A stretch of 64,000 nt of DNA from Anagrus nilaparvatae. Lineage: Eukaryota; Arthropoda; Insecta; Hymenoptera; Mymaridae. The DNA lies in contig JAKSXM010000007.1 in the NCBI GenBank assembly GCA_022575985.1, positions 71,423,001 through 71,487,000 of the forward strand, in the 5' to 3' direction. Positions 43,815 to 57,207 of this stretch are shown in pieces (within the stretch, counting starts at the first letter, position 1; the number at the start of each line of letters is the position of its first letter). The translations under genes and the position numbers were made by a program. The notes under the pieces are model-generated. The model ran no database searches and was not told the origin of the DNA. It was given only the letters and a program-made list of their open reading frames with translations.

Positions 43815-44787
43815 AAAATATGAAGTAAAAAGATTTTTGGGCGTTTATAATTGATTTTTGGACATTGTTGGTTTTTTCTGTAGTAACTAACAGTAAATAG
43901 TGCAAATTGTATTATTAATATTAGGATGTCTGAAGAATTTTGTGTATTAATATAGAAATGAATTTTTGTTTTCATTTTCTTTAATTTGAATTCCTTGATA
44001 TTAATTGAATCTTAAGATTATTATGAGTTCCACTATGGCACCGCAAAAATAGGAAACAGTTTTTAATAAAAAGTTGCTTTATTCATTTTATTATAACGCA
44101 AATATTTGATAATAATTAAAAATTAATTAAGCAAATATCAGGAAAAAATTAATACATAAATAACAAACGTAATTTTATAATTTCAATTGACTGTGTATAC
44201 AGCAATAACACGGGAATTAAACCGGGTAGGAACGTTTAAAACTGCTCAGATTACTATTGGAAACGAAATTCTTTGATCGCAGTTCCTACGTAGTTTTGCA
44301 TTTCAAAACTGAACAGCATAATTATTGAAAACTGATGGAAATATGATTTGAAATTCATTATCAAATATTTTTTGAGTTTACTTTTTGCATTTTTAAAATT
44401 TTTATTAAATTTTACTGAAATAATAAACACGTTATCAATATGATAATGAAAATTTATTGTGCTATTTAAATAAAAACATAAACTTCTGTACATGTATGTA
44501 ACGTCATATTTTATAAATAAATGAAATATCGTGAAATATAGAAATAATAATTTTTTCTGTTAGATATGTATTCAATTTTTTAACAACAAAAAGTTATAAT
44601 CAAATATCAAAAATCCTATCAAGTGTTTAAATATGATATAAATCAATAAGTTTAATTAAAAAGTACTTTAATTATATTAAATTTATTAATTATCTTAAAA
44701 ATCAATGAAACTGATAATAGTGATAAAAATTTTAATTTTAATATCTTTTAAGTGTTTATGTATATGAAACACAAAATACGAATGAAC
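43815..44787. other. 3' flank of ABCC copy B
   Basis: AATAAA at 44065-44070, about 250 nt after the stop, is a plausible polyadenylation signal. The rest is AT-rich; the 79-codon minus-strand frame at 44254-44493 has no protein character. Confidence 0.5.
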
Positions 44788-47235
44788 TAGGGGTGTGCGG
44801 TTTCCCGAATTCTCCAGTACCCGAGCTTCGGGACGGTCCTCGATTTTTTCGGGTCGGGTCGGTCTTTGGGTATTCCCGAAAAGTTTCCGAGGTCCGAAGG
44901 TACAGTTTTTTCATCTTAAATTTCCCTGGCATTATGATTACACGAACCTTATGCCGGGAATTTTTCGTTCACGCTTAAAAAAGGTGAAAAATAGTCAAAA
45001 AAAAGCTTACTAGAGAAAAATTATAATTTTTATTACCTATAAGTAATTATTTATTTTTCATGTAAATTAAACAAGGAAATAAATAATTTGCACTCTTTTT
45101 AACATTTACACTTAGTATACTTACTGTTTTAAATTTGTGATTTTCTTAAAAAATGGTAATTGATCCTAATTTATATTTTTACAAAAATAATAACACAGAC
45201 ACACAAAAAAAAAGTCATGTACCCCTGGTATGGGGGTTTTTGTCGGTGCTAAATCCGAATATGGCCATAGAAATGCAATAAAACTAGCCAATTCCCCCTC
45301 AGCGCCCCCATATGCCCCCCGAAAATGTGAAAAATTTTTTCTTTTCGATAAATGAAAATTAAACTTTATACTCATGTTTTTTGGGACGCTGATACCAAAT
45401 ATAGATATAAAAAATGTTTTGAACCAATGTTTAGCTCTTTAGATAGTCCCAGTGCCCCCATTCAACCCCCCCTCAAACGAGTTAAAAATATTTTTCTTAA
45501 GAAAATTAAAAGTCAAAGTGTATTCTTATATTTTTTGGGACGGTGAAACCAAAAATGAATATAAAAAAATTTTTCTACGAACGTTTGGTCTACAGACCAC
45601 CCCAGTGCCCCCATGCATCTCCCCAAAACGAGATATAAAAATTTTTATTACAAAAACTAAAACTCAATGTGTATTCTTGTGTTTTTTGAGACTCTGAAAA
45701 CAAAGATGAATATAAAAAATGTGTGTTTAACCAATGCTTGGCCCTCTAGACCACCCCAGTGCCCCTATTGGGCGCCATTTACTGGTCATAACTGTCGTTG
45801 TCCATCCGGGTAATTTCTCAGAACCTTGAATTCTAGATTTTTCGAAAACAGACCCATAAATGAATTTTGCAGAAACATTCAATTCCAGATTCGTAAAATT
45901 AAAATTCATCAACATTTAGAATGGGATAATTACCGAAATTTATTTTTTGAAACCTTGTATTTCATGGTAAATTTATGCTATTTACAAATAATAACTTCTG
46001 ATATTCCATCAAATTCGAAACTAATTATTAGGAATTTTGACGTATCCGTTTTCCAATACTTGTAGCTTTTATCATTCTACAACAAAAAATTATTACATTT
46101 GATTTGACCAATTAATGGCGCCCCCCCCATTCAACCCCCCAAACGGGTTAAATATATTTTTATTAGGAATATTAAAGTTTAACCTGCCAAAAAGTTATTG
46201 CATGCAAAAAGAGACTCGTTATGCAAAGAGGATTAAGTCAACCAATTTTGGGGGATGAATGGGGGCACTGTGGTGGTCTAGAGGGCCAAGCATTGGTTAA
46301 ACACATTTTTTATATTCATCTTTGTTTTCAGCGTCTCAAAAAACACAAGAATACACATTGAGTTTTAGTTTTTGTAATAAAAATTTTTATATCTCGTTTT
46401 GGGGGGATGCATGGGGGCACTGGGGTGATCTGTAGACCAAACGTTCGTAGAAAAATTTTTTTATATTCATTTTTGGTTTCACCGTCCCAAAAAATATAAG
46501 AATACACTTTGACTTTTAATTTTCTTAAGAAAAATATTTTTAACCCGTTTGGGGGGGGGGGGGGTATGAATGAGGGCACTGGGACTATCTAAAGGGCTAA
46601 ACACTGGTTGAAAACATTTTTTATATCTATATTTGGTATCAGCGTCCCAAAAAACATGAGTATAAAGTTTAATTTTCATATATCGAAAAGAAAAAATTTT
46701 TCACATTTTCGGGGGGCATAGGGGGGCGCTGAGGGGGAATTGGCTAGTTTTATTGAATTTCTATGGCCATATTTGGTTTTAGCATAACCAAAAACCCCAA
46801 TACCGGGGGTTCTACCCTATGGTACATGACTTTTTTTTTGTGTGCCTGTGTTTTTGTAAAAATATAAATTGGGATCAATTACTATTTTTTAAGAAAAAGA
46901 CAAATTACCAAGTATAAATGTTAAAAAGAGTGCAAATTATTTATTTCCTTGTTTAATTTACATGAAAAAGTAAATAATTACTTATAGGCAATAAAAATTA
47001 TAATTTTTTTCTAGTATGCTTTTTCTTTGACTATTTTTCATCTTTTTTAAGCGTGAACGAAAAATTCCCGGCATAAGATTCATGTAATCATAATGCCAGG
47101 GAAATTTAAGACTAAAAAACTGAACCTTCGGACCTCGGAAACTTTTCGGGAATACCCGAAGACGGTCCCGACCCGACCCGAAAAAATCCAGGACCGACCC
47201 GAAGCTTCGGGTCGGGAAACCGCACACCCCTAATC
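44788..47235. mobile_element. 2.4-kb hAT-like foldback element
   Basis: The ends TAGGGGTGTGCGGTTTCCCG and its inverse (right end ...CCCCTAAT) fit hAT-type termini. AATGAAC flanks both sides (44781-44787 and 47236-47242); with one mismatch the flanks give an 8-bp duplication, the hAT length. The arms of about 1 kb are mirrored around a centre of about 0.3 kb (45785-46100). Each arm holds three subrepeats of about 155 bp starting near 45352, 45513 and 45664 (TGTATTCTT..TTTTTTGGGA ... CCCAGTGCCCCCAT). No transposase; all open frames are mirrored by-products. Confidence 0.8.
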
Positions 47236-48839
47236 AATGAACAGTGACCTGGGTATGTACAGAAAAACATAATTTTATTTCTTATTTTGTTTATGACCTC
47301 CAGAAATTTAATGTAATTTATGGGGAGCCGAGCTACACAGAAAATAAACTTGATGAAAAACTTTTAAATCTTTAATTTTTATCAAAAATTTATTATAATT
47401 TTAAGGTCATCTATTTTATATGACAGTTTACAGCCTCCTCATATTTGACGTTCGTCCAAGAAGTTATTAAATTCCTGTTTAAATTTAAGGTTCGTACATT
47501 GACCAAGGGAGTAAATAAAATTTTCGTTACTTATCTATTCCCTTTGATGTTTATTAATTACTTTTTGCTCCTGAAAGGCAACCAAATTGATTGGAATGAC
47601 TTAAGCTACCACCTGTAACACTGGTTTCGAAACAGTAAGATCAAGTGATGGCATTGAATTTTTTTTCGAAGTTTCAATATTATATTGATATTTAATACTA
47701 AAACTTTAAATAAAATTAAAGTCAACAGCAAATCAACCTGAAACTTGAGGCATAATTATATCCACAAATTGATAAGAAAATATAAATTACTAATTTTATT
47801 TTATGTCTTTATCTTTTTATAATAATTTTTTATTTCTTTGAATTAATTACACAATACATAAATAAAAAATTTTTAGTAAATATTCTTTTTTGTTCATATT
47901 TATGCTCGTGTTATCAAACAATCATCATAGTGAATTCTGAGTCTTCTGATAAGTGAGCGTAAGCCTATGGCGAAAAACATTTTTCTATGCAGTTAACTAA
48001 TCCGGTTATTAGACAAATTAAATTAAAATGTCATTTTATTTGTAACAAATAATTATATTCTTCTTCCGTCACAATATGCAATTTTATACCCTGAATTTTT
48101 TGGTTACAAACATTAAAGTGATTAATACTGCAGCAAATAGAAAAGGAAGTACCATTGGTTGAAAAGAGTAACAACCTGGTCATTACAACGTGGTCACCAC
48201 ACCACGTGTCACTAACTTCAACCAGGTTAAAAATCGCCTATTTTCTTATAACTTGAATAACAATTTATTGAAATGAAAAATAATTTTTATTTGTAAAAAG
48301 TTTATTTATAATTAATATCTTAATTACACAATCTACTGTATTAATGCTACTATTATTTACTTCTAAGTATATAATATTTTATATCAATATTTTATGTAAT
48401 TAATTAAATAACAATTGCCATGAGCATAATTGAAAATAATAAAATCATAATACTATTTACCTGATTATTCATTGTTTTTTTTTTAGATAAATGTTTATAT
48501 ATACTTGTAAGTAAGGAAATTTAATTATAGTTTATGATGTTACAACATTATTATCTATACAAACAAATGTTAATAAAATTTTTATTTTTTTTAAATTTTA
48601 TTCTGTTTGTAAGTTAATTTATGATAAAAAAAGACACAAACTAAAAGTTTGTTTAATATAGTCTAAGAAATCTTAGATAATACAGGCCAGCTGTTTTAAA
48701 TTCAGAAGGCACAAATAAGTAAGGTATGATACAACTAAGGATAAGTTTCTTATTGGTGTAAAAAATTGATTTTTATCGATGATTTGAAATTTGGCGACGC
48801 AAATAGTTAAAACTCCCCTTGTTAGACAACCTAATTCTT
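47236..48839. other. Intergenic AT-rich sequence
   Basis: No gene seen. A small nested inverted repeat lies at 48173-48228 (AACCTGGT...ACCAGGTT enclosing CGTGGT...ACCACG). A TTTTATTCTGTTTGTAAG-like segment near 48598 recurs near 49026. Confidence 0.5.
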
Positions 48840-49270
48840 GCTAGAAAGCACGCATTTCGCACCCGCGGCGTCATTCGAAAATACGTGATTTCTTGTCACA
48901 GATGAAGCAAAATTATATTTTGCTCTCGGCCGTAAAAGAATGTCCCAGATCGGTATAATTATATTACGTCAATAGAATTGTTTTTAATTTAGAAATAATA
49001 ATAAAATTTTTATTTCTTGACAATTTTGTTCTGTTTGTAAGAAAATTTATGAATTAGAAATTATGATATACAAATAATTTTAAGTTATTTGAAATATAGT
49101 AAGTATGTTAATATATATATTAAATATATATTATTATATAAGTATGTTAATATATTTTTTTATTATCATAAAACAATTCCATTGTAATATAATCATACCT
49201 CGGCTTCGCCTCGGATTGTAATTTACGTGCGGTCTGGATCATTCTTTACTTTTGCGACCTAGGATAAAAA
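48840..49270. repeat. Hairpin repeat (AGAATGGCCCAGATCG family), long copy
   Basis: AAAGAATGTCCCAGATCGG at about 48936 and the inverse of AAAGAATGATCCAGACCGC at about 49245 bracket AT-rich DNA and a CCTCGGCTTCGCCTCGG hairpin at 49198-49214. The GC-rich left part (AGAAAGCACGCATTTCGCAC) matches the inverse of the copy at 36900-36960. Confidence 0.6.
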
Positions 49271-49277
49271 TATACTA

Positions 49278-51259
49278 CACTGAAAAAAAATTCCGCTTGC
49301 CGCAAGCGGAATTCCGCTTGACACAAGCGGATTTTTTTTTTGTTTAAACCATTGCAAATGGCTTGAAACGTAAAAATAAACCTTAAAAAAATTATTTTTT
49401 TGAACTCAAAACTTCATAAAACTGAATTTTAAAGCTCAAAAGTTAAAAAAATCTTTTTAAAAATAAAGATTACTTATTTAGCTTTTAAAACTTTTTTAAG
49501 TGGAATTATTATTGAAAGGTAATAATAAAAAGTTAAATAAAATATATTTCATTAATTACTAGCTTTAGAAATTACCGAAAACAGCTGAAAACAACTCCAA
49601 ACCTAAATTAACCAATTTTGGATCATTTTTAAAATAACCAAATCAGTCTCGTTTTTAATGATTTTGTTTATTACTAATTTTTTTACAGATTTTTTATTAT
49701 TTACTTTAATTTTATATATTTTGAAGTAATATCTTTGTTGAAAATAATTTTTCTTTTAATTTATTTTAACGTCTTAGAGCAGTTCAAATGTTAAATATTT
49801 GGGTTTTTGAAAAATTCATGGACTTGAGATTTTTCTAGCAGATTCAAATGATGTTATAAACTGGACTAAAAGGTATATTCCCAAGTAATTTTTCCAGTAC
49901 AATTCAAACTCACTATTTATTTTAACATTTTACTACGAGAAAAATTTATTTACTATATTAAAATATTAAATCTCCTTTACAGGAGAAAAATTCATTTCTT
50001 TAGTTTTTTAAAGTACCAATTTTTAAAAGTTTCGCAGTTTTCAAGGAAAAATTTTCTGGATAATATTTGCAAGAGTTTCTTATATATTTTTTCCTCGAGA
50101 TTTCGTTGAAAGCTCTATAGTTTTTTTATCTGGGGTTTTCCTTTGCCATAAAATCTTTAGTTTCTATTAGACTGCAAAACTTTTAAAAATTGGTCCCCTC
50201 ATAACTGGTACCCTAAAAAACTTAAAAAATGAATTTTTCTCCTGCAAAGCATATTAAAATATTAAAATAAATAGGGAGTTCGAATTCTACTAGAATTAAA
50301 AATTACTAGGGAATACGTCTTTTAGTCCAATCTATAACATCATTTGAATCTGCTAGAAAAATCCTAAGGGTAGCGATCTTATTCAACACGAAAAAAATTG
50401 AACACAAGACTAAAACACACAAAACCCAACACGCATTATTTTTTAACACTATTTTTTCCACACCATTTAAATCCAACACAAATTTTTTTGACACGTATTA
50501 TTCGACACAAAAATTTTTTATGCAAATCGTGTAAAAGCTAATTAAATTTTAGTTTTTTGTTTTGAATTTGTGTCAAATAAAATGAGCTGAAAATTTTGTG
50601 TTTAATTTAAATCGCGTGCAATAATTAGTGTAAAAAATATTGTGTGTTGAGTTTTGTATGTTTTAATTTAGGTGTTCAAAAGTGATGTGTTCAATTTTTT
50701 TTTGTGTCGAGTAAGATCACTACCATCGCAAGTCTATGAATTTTAAAAAAAACCAATATTTAACTGTTCTAAGACGCTAAAAATTAAAAGAAAATATGTA
50801 CAATTAAAGTAAATAATAAAAAAATCTGTAAAAAAATTAGTAATAAACAAAATCCTTAAAAAACGAGACTGATTTGGTTATTTTAAAAATGATCCAAAAT
50901 TGGTTAATTTAGGTTTGAAGTTGTTTTCAGCTGTTTTCGGTAATTTCTAAAGCTAGTAATTAATGAAATATATTTTATTAAATTTTTTATTATTACCTTT
51001 CAATAATAATTCCACTTAAAAAAGTTTTAAAAGCTAAATAAGTAATCTTTATTTTTAAAAAGATTTTTTTAACTTTTGAGCTTTAAAATTCAGTTTTATG
51101 AAGTTTTGAATTCAAAAAAATAATTCTTTTAAGGTTTATTTTTACGTTTCAAGCCATTTGCAATGGTTTAAACAAAAAAAAATCCGCTAGCGTCAAGCGG
51201 AATTCCGCTTGCGGCAAGTGGAAAAATCCGCTTACGGTAAGCGGATTTTTTTTTCAGTG
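49278..51259. mobile_element. 2-kb CACTG...CAGTG palindromic element
   Basis: The ends are CACTGAAAAAAAATTCCGCT at the left and ...AGCGGATTTTTTTTTCAGTG at the right. Subterminal CCGCTTGCCGCAAGCGG hairpins lie next to both ends. The arms mirror over about 0.9 kb each (AAACCATTGCAAATGGCTTG; CCAATTTTGGATCATTTTTA; GTCTTAGAGCAGTTCAAATG), with the centre near 50080-50130. The right arm is interrupted by a second palindromic element at 50369-50724. No coding relic. Confidence 0.8.
50369..50724. mobile_element. Palindromic element nested in the 2-kb palindrome
   Basis: The ends GGTAGCGATCTTATTCAACA and, inverted, GGTAGTGATCTTACTCGACA are terminal repeats extending into an AAAAAAATTGAACAC block. The left arm of the host palindrome (49805-49845) lacks this sequence, giving the empty site: AAAATC|TCAAGTCC there against AAAATC...insert...AAGTC here. 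About 356 bp, non-coding; the short frame at 50306-50494 is a by-product. Confidence 0.8.
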
Positions 51260-52850
51260 ATATTTATTTAGAATAAAAAAATACGTATCCCAATAATACG
51301 TAATTCTGAATACCTTGAAAAACCTCAATTCAAAATTTTCTATGTAAATTACTGAATTAACTAAATTTTAAATTCGGTTTTTAATGAAAACCAACGTTAA
51401 ATGGCCCGAGAAAGAGCGGACTTTTACGACACACGACTTTTCAAAGACTTTGCCAGTTTTACTCGAACTGTTCATGGGTCATGAAAGTTTTTAAACAAAA
51501 ATAAAGTCAGTCTTGAAATAAGAAATCCGAATTCCACCATAATTTTGTTGTTCTTTAAAAAATTTGAATGAAATTATAACAAATCCTCATCAAAATTATT
51601 GTCATTATTTTTCTCGTACCTAGACCTAAACTTTTAGGACCTATATAACAAAAAAATGATACCTTGTACAAAGGCTGTAAAAAAAGTTAGCAGCTTAAGT
51701 AAGTATAAATAATCTGTAAAAAACTAAAATGCTATTCTATCTTGTACAACTTTCCCCCATACAAGAAGAAACAGCATTTATCATTAAATATATGATTGAT
51801 ATTAAGTAGTACATATTAATACAAGACATTGACTAACTAGTAATATTTTTGTATTCATTTATAGTCTATAAACTCAATATAAAAGCATTTAATGGTAATG
51901 TTTTATATATAAAAGTGAATATATATATTAATAAATATTTAATTTAAAAAAAATTTTTTTTCTTTCATATTTAGGTGAAAAATTATAATAAAAAACAGTT
52001 TAAAATATTAAAATAACATTAAAGAATATTATCTGTTTTGTGTAACACGACGAAAAATTAAGCGAAAGAAAATAAAATATATTATTCTCATTTTTATATA
52101 AAGATAAAAATAATATTTGATAATTTAAAAAAAAAATTATCATAATAATAAAATTTTACTTATAAAATTATTTCTATTATTTAATATAATATAATATTTA
52201 ATTTTACATATGAGGTATTTCTAATCCTCCAAATGATTAATAATTATAAATGAAATAAACCAAATTTAAAAAAAAAACAAATTTTATAAACTTATTTTTA
52301 TATTTAATTATTAGTACAAAAATATTTTTAACCATATAAAATATCAAGCATGATGATGCTGAATCATTTTTAAATCATGATGACTTGACAATAAAAATAA
52401 TTTTTATTTTATATAGTAGAACCGAGAGTAGAGCTAGCTATGGAGCTAACTATTTGTTATATAATTTAAAAAATAAAATTTTTTATTTTACAAATTAATT
52501 GTTATTTTTAAATATTCGCATATCATAATAGGTCTTTAATTTTTTTGTTATTTATTTTTATACCCTTGAATATTCATTTATACAAATATTTTTATTTATT
52601 TGTTTTATTAAAAAAGTATAATTTTTATTTTTTTCAGGTCTCAATCTCACATACAGCGATGATAATATAGGAAAATTACTAAATTCGATTTTTAAGAAAC
52701 AGATAAGAAAATGTTGAAAGTGTTATCTGCAAATTTTATGGATTTAAATATAAAAAAAGGTAATATAATAAAATATTGGCTAATTTTCTCATTTCATTTT
52801 ACAAGAGTATGTTTTTGAACTTAAAATTTGGCGCGTTATATGTGTAGCAT
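51260..52850. other. Intergenic AT-rich sequence
   Basis: No open frame of protein character, no repeat structure recognised. A polypyrimidine tract and TTTTCAG at about 52630-52638 could be an acceptor of a distant 5' UTR exon of copy C, but this is weak. Confidence 0.45.
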
Positions 52851-52851
52851 A

Positions 52852-52966
52852 CACTGAAAAAATTTTCAACTTTTTACAAGCGAAATCCTCCTTACCGGGG
52901 GGCGAATTTCCAATTACTGCAACTGCAATTTCGCTTGCGATAAGTGTAAAAGATTTTCTGTGTATG
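52852..52966. repeat. Short CACTGAAAA element (0.12 kb)
   Basis: Starts CACTGAAAAAATTTTC after TA and ends GATTTTCTGTG before TA. The inside has CAAGCGAAAT and ATTTCGCTTGCG in inverted orientation, akin to the AAGCGGAAT hairpins of the 49278 element. Confidence 0.55.
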
Positions 52967-55144
52967 TATTTATATTATATGCAGTGGCAGTTATTTTAAA
53001 AAGTTGCCTGGATTTTCGATCACCGGGTGAAATTAGTTGCCATTTATCAAAAGAATAAAATTTAAACAATAATAGCTCGGTTAACTACTCCTAAAGTTTT
53101 GTCACTAAGTACATGGGCTCAAATATTTGGGTGATAAAGTATTTTTCAGAAAAAAATTTAATTCTTATGAAAAAATAAATTCAAACAACAGTGATAACTT
53201 TTTAAAAATATGTTTCATTTTAAAAAATTATTTAAAAAATGTACATTCGCCATATCGTAAAAAACTAAATGTAAACTAAAGTATGAAGTCATAGGATTTA
53301 TTTTTTTTGGTTACTAAAGTACAATAGTTCAGGCTTCCTGAAGTAATAATTGTAAGACTTAGATTACTTTTAGAAGTTCATTTTGATCTAAGGGTTAAAA
53401 AAAAAATAACTTCAAACCTTAAATAAATTAGGATATTAAAAAATAGCAGTTACAAGATTATTTCTTACAAATACGCGTAGTATTATAAATAAACTGTATA
53501 AATTTTACAAGTGTGCCTAAAAATTTAAGTCTACAAACAAAACTATCGAAATAATTGCGATTAGGTAGAAATGCCCATATATCTATTTACTATATGAAGC
53601 TCGAGTATTATTTGTTTTATTTATTAAATTTTGATCGGAAATGAATTTTCTGCACTTAATTTTTTTTAAAACAGTTTGAATCTCTCTCGATAACAATAAA
53701 GAATATTTACAGCGATACAAATTGGTTTAAGGTCTCTTAAAAACAAAAATCATTTATTAAAAAACTAATGTATAGTCATTGTAGTACAATGACTATAGAT
53801 TGTACAATGATTGTACAATTATTATACATAAAATACTTGATAAAAAAATTGCTCAAAATTTTAAATAAAATAAATATTTGGACTGATGTAAAAAACCCAA
53901 TCACGCATTAAAAACATATTTTAATTAAAAGAGATAACATTCTATGAATACAATTTTAATATCAAATTATGAATTTGCATATTTTTTAAATATGAATATT
54001 TGCGTAAAAAAGTATGATAAAATTTAAGATTTTAAGTAAACATTTTAAATAAATTATTTTTCAATCATTACCAATTTTTATTTTATAAGTAATAATTGAC
54101 GATAATTTTGCAATGTTAAATTAAAATTAAAAAAAAACTATATTGATCAGTGATAATACATTTAATTTTAAATTAATCTGCTTGAAATTTGAATGAATTA
54201 TTTTTAAATTTAGTTTTTAAATTTAGAATCAAATTATACGATAAGTGAGGAAAAGGAATTCCGAAAGTGAAAAAAGTAAAATAATATACAGTTAGGATAC
54301 TCTTGCGTGAATTTTGCTTGATTATTTATTATGTTTGTAATAGCCTCATGTGTATTTGATGGTAAAACTTTTGGAAATATACTTTTTTGGCAAACATAAA
54401 TTAATACGATAATAAAAAACCCAAGCAGAGCTAACTTTTGATCAGGAATTCGTCTAAATCATTTTAAAATATTTTTCTTTTAAAATAGTCCAGCATTTCT
54501 AAATTTTGAATAAAATGTGTATATTTCGGGTGATGATATTCTTATGGGCACCTGTGCTTAGAAACAGAGTAATGGTCTTATGTAATGGTCTTAATTTCAA
54601 GCCCCGTAACGATAATTTTTAATTAGTGATGCTCTCACCTACATAGTCAAAAAGCCGAATTACCACTTTTTGACCAAAATTACCAATTTTTAAATTGCTA
54701 CTAAAATGACTCTTATTGTGATAAATGCTTTTCATTGGTCAGTAAAAAATCTTGTACAAGCTTCAAGTTTCCAATAATTCTTTACTCATCTCTTTTTTTA
54801 GAATAATTTTGTAAGGAAATAATTTTAAAAATTGAGTCTTTTGAAACAACCTTGAACAACCTGGAACCGTTTTTAAATTATCAACTGGCAACAAAAACCG
54901 AAAAAGAACAATTAAAGAATTTTCGAAAACTCGAAGCTTGTAAAAAATTTTTTAGACCAATAAAATGTATCTGTAACTATATTAGCAATTTCAAAATTGG
55001 TCATTTTGGGCCAAAAATTTACCATTTATTTTAAAAAAAATTTTGCTTGTCATCAAATTGCAAATTTAAATGTATATACAATATTTTAAATTAAATTATC
55101 ACATAATTATGAAAAAACTTTAATTTATTCAACATTATATTATA
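52967..55144. other. Intergenic AT-rich sequence
   Basis: No gene seen. A short palindrome TAGTCATTGTAGTACAATGA lies near 53773. The 60-codon plus-strand frame at 54852-55034 lacks supporting context. Confidence 0.5.
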
Positions 55145-55860
55145 ACGACTACGCGTTTCGGGGATAAATTCCCATCATCAGTTCATACATTAATTAATTA
55201 TTGAGGAATCATATATAATATATAAAAAACTGAATTTAATAATTTATTACGTAGATGCTTAGTGTATGGATGCTCGTCTGAGACTAAATTATTTCGATAT
55301 TATTTACGTTTAGTTAAAAAATTTTATTTCATTTTATATTTATTTGGCTGTAACTGTAAGCATTTTCTTTTATTTCAATAATGAATTGGTGTTAAGTTTG
55401 CATATATGTGATTGTTGTTTATGACTTGTAATGCGAATTTTGTGTTCGTTTATAAAATTTGATATGGAGTTAAATTTTCTGTTTTTGGAATGTGTTCTCG
55501 AAATCTTTCTTTGAAAGTTCTATCTGTTTGGGTTATATATATTTTATCGCATAATTTTATATACACCAGCTCTTTTTATAAACTCATCCTTAATGTTACT
55601 ATTCTTATCTTTAGTTTTGAGTAATTTTCTTAATTTATTGTCTGTTCATAATAATGAATTATCATTTTAATTTTTGTGTTTTGAAATTAAATTATTTACG
55701 TCTTTTATTTTATATAACCATTGCTTTTAGCTATTTGTTTTATGATGTTTATATTTTTATTAAAATCATTATTGTCCATAGGTATACTTTTAGCTCTGTG
55801 AATTTTTTGGATGACGAGATGTGTTGTGAATTACAATCTCTGTGGCACGTATAATGTAAT
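55145..55860 (-). pseudogene. Penelope-like element relic with GIY-YIG endonuclease motifs
   Basis: On the minus strand, about 55860-55600 gives broken RT C-terminal sequence (DFNKNINIIKQIAKSNGY). About 55585-55450 then gives KRAGVYKI in one frame and CDKIYITQTDRTFKERFREH in the next, the GVY...YIG-QT-R-F pattern of the GIY-YIG domain with the Gly of YIG lost. Downstream, the 3' region contains GATGATGGGAATTTATCCCC followed by GAAACGCGTAG (55188-55148), typical of these elements' 3' ends. Several stops and frameshifts: inactive. Confidence 0.7.
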
Positions 55861-57207
55861 GTTAAATAAATTGTAAAGTAGATGGAAAATAAATTAAAGT
55901 TTTTTCACAATTATGTGCTAATTTAATTAAAAAATTTTTAGTTATGGATGATTTTGATGTATTGAAAAAAACGCCTAAGATACCCTTCGTTTATTCCAAT
56001 ACTTATCATATTTGCACAAACGTTTGAAAAAAAAAACGAATAAAGTTTTTTTGGAAACTTAGAGCTTTAACAAAATTTTTGAGACCTATAACACCTATTT
56101 TTATTGAGAATTGTAATTTTAGCAGAAATTTAAAATTTTTTCTGTTATTATTAAAAATGGACATTCGGTTTATTGGTAATAAGAGATGAGAGAATCGTTG
56201 ATAAAAAATAACGATTTATCATAAATAACGAAAAGAAGTGTTTATAAAAAAAAAATGAATGTGACCAACCGTAAGTATTTTGGTTGAAATGCAATATGAC
56301 AGCGTAATTTAAAAATTTGTATATAAATCTTTTATAAAATTGTCGTAACATTGATCCCTGAATTTTTAGGCACAAAAAGCGCGTTGTAATAAGCGGAGGG
56401 TATCTTGGTTGTTTTTTCAACATTTGGCGACCCAAATTTTTCGGTCTCCCCTTGTTAGATTGTAGTTTAAATAAAATTATTTAAAAAAAAAGGCAAGTTA
56501 CTTCCTCAAGAATGAACAATATTTAAATAATGACATAGCATATATAATGAACAGAAATGACTTCTTGGTAAAATCTGAATATTTAAATGTATATATAATA
56601 TAAAATGATAAGATTATATTACTTATTAAAAAAAAAATAGTTACAATGATAATAATAATTTTAAAAAAATTTTTTATAAATACAGGTGAATAAGCAGTTC
56701 AGATACTTCAATTGAAAATTAACTTTAGTATTGTTAACATCAAAATCAAGTTTTTATTGTGCAGTCTATTTATATTTACTAGTGAAACAACAACTCTATA
56801 AGACTACACTGCCTTCGATAAAGAGACTTTTATGTAATAAAAATATCTAGGAAATAATTATATCACTTAATTATTATTATAAATAACATGACTTAACGAA
56901 TTTTTCACATCAAGTTTTTTTTTTTTTAAATTGAAGATTTTTATTATTGTTGTTTTTAATTTGTAAAGCGATTTTTTTTTTCATATAATATCAAGTGTAA
57001 TATTTATAACAGTGTGTGTGTGTTAGTTGTTGTGTTAAATTAAGTGATGAATTAAATGTGATATTTTTGAAAATTATTATTGAACGTACTTTATAAAGTG
57101 TTTTTGACTAAAAAATATTTCTCAGTATTGCTGTAAAATGTAAAATTTTATGAATTTTTTAAAATAAAGCATAGAATTTTTTAATTAAATTTTGAAAGAG
57201 GAAAAAA
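55861..57207. other. Upstream region of ABCC copy C
   Basis: AT-rich, including a GTGTGTGTGTG tract near 57015. The 94-codon minus-strand frame at 56151-56435 is unsupported. No promoter element could be assigned. Confidence 0.45.

Noticed and set aside
45166..46679. Matching ORFs of 64-83 codons on both strands
   Set aside because: They occur in mirror image because they lie in the arms of the 44788-47235 palindrome and follow its 155-bp subrepeats; residues are not protein-like.
55654..55854. 66-codon plus-strand ORF
   Set aside because: Antisense to the Penelope-like relic on the minus strand.
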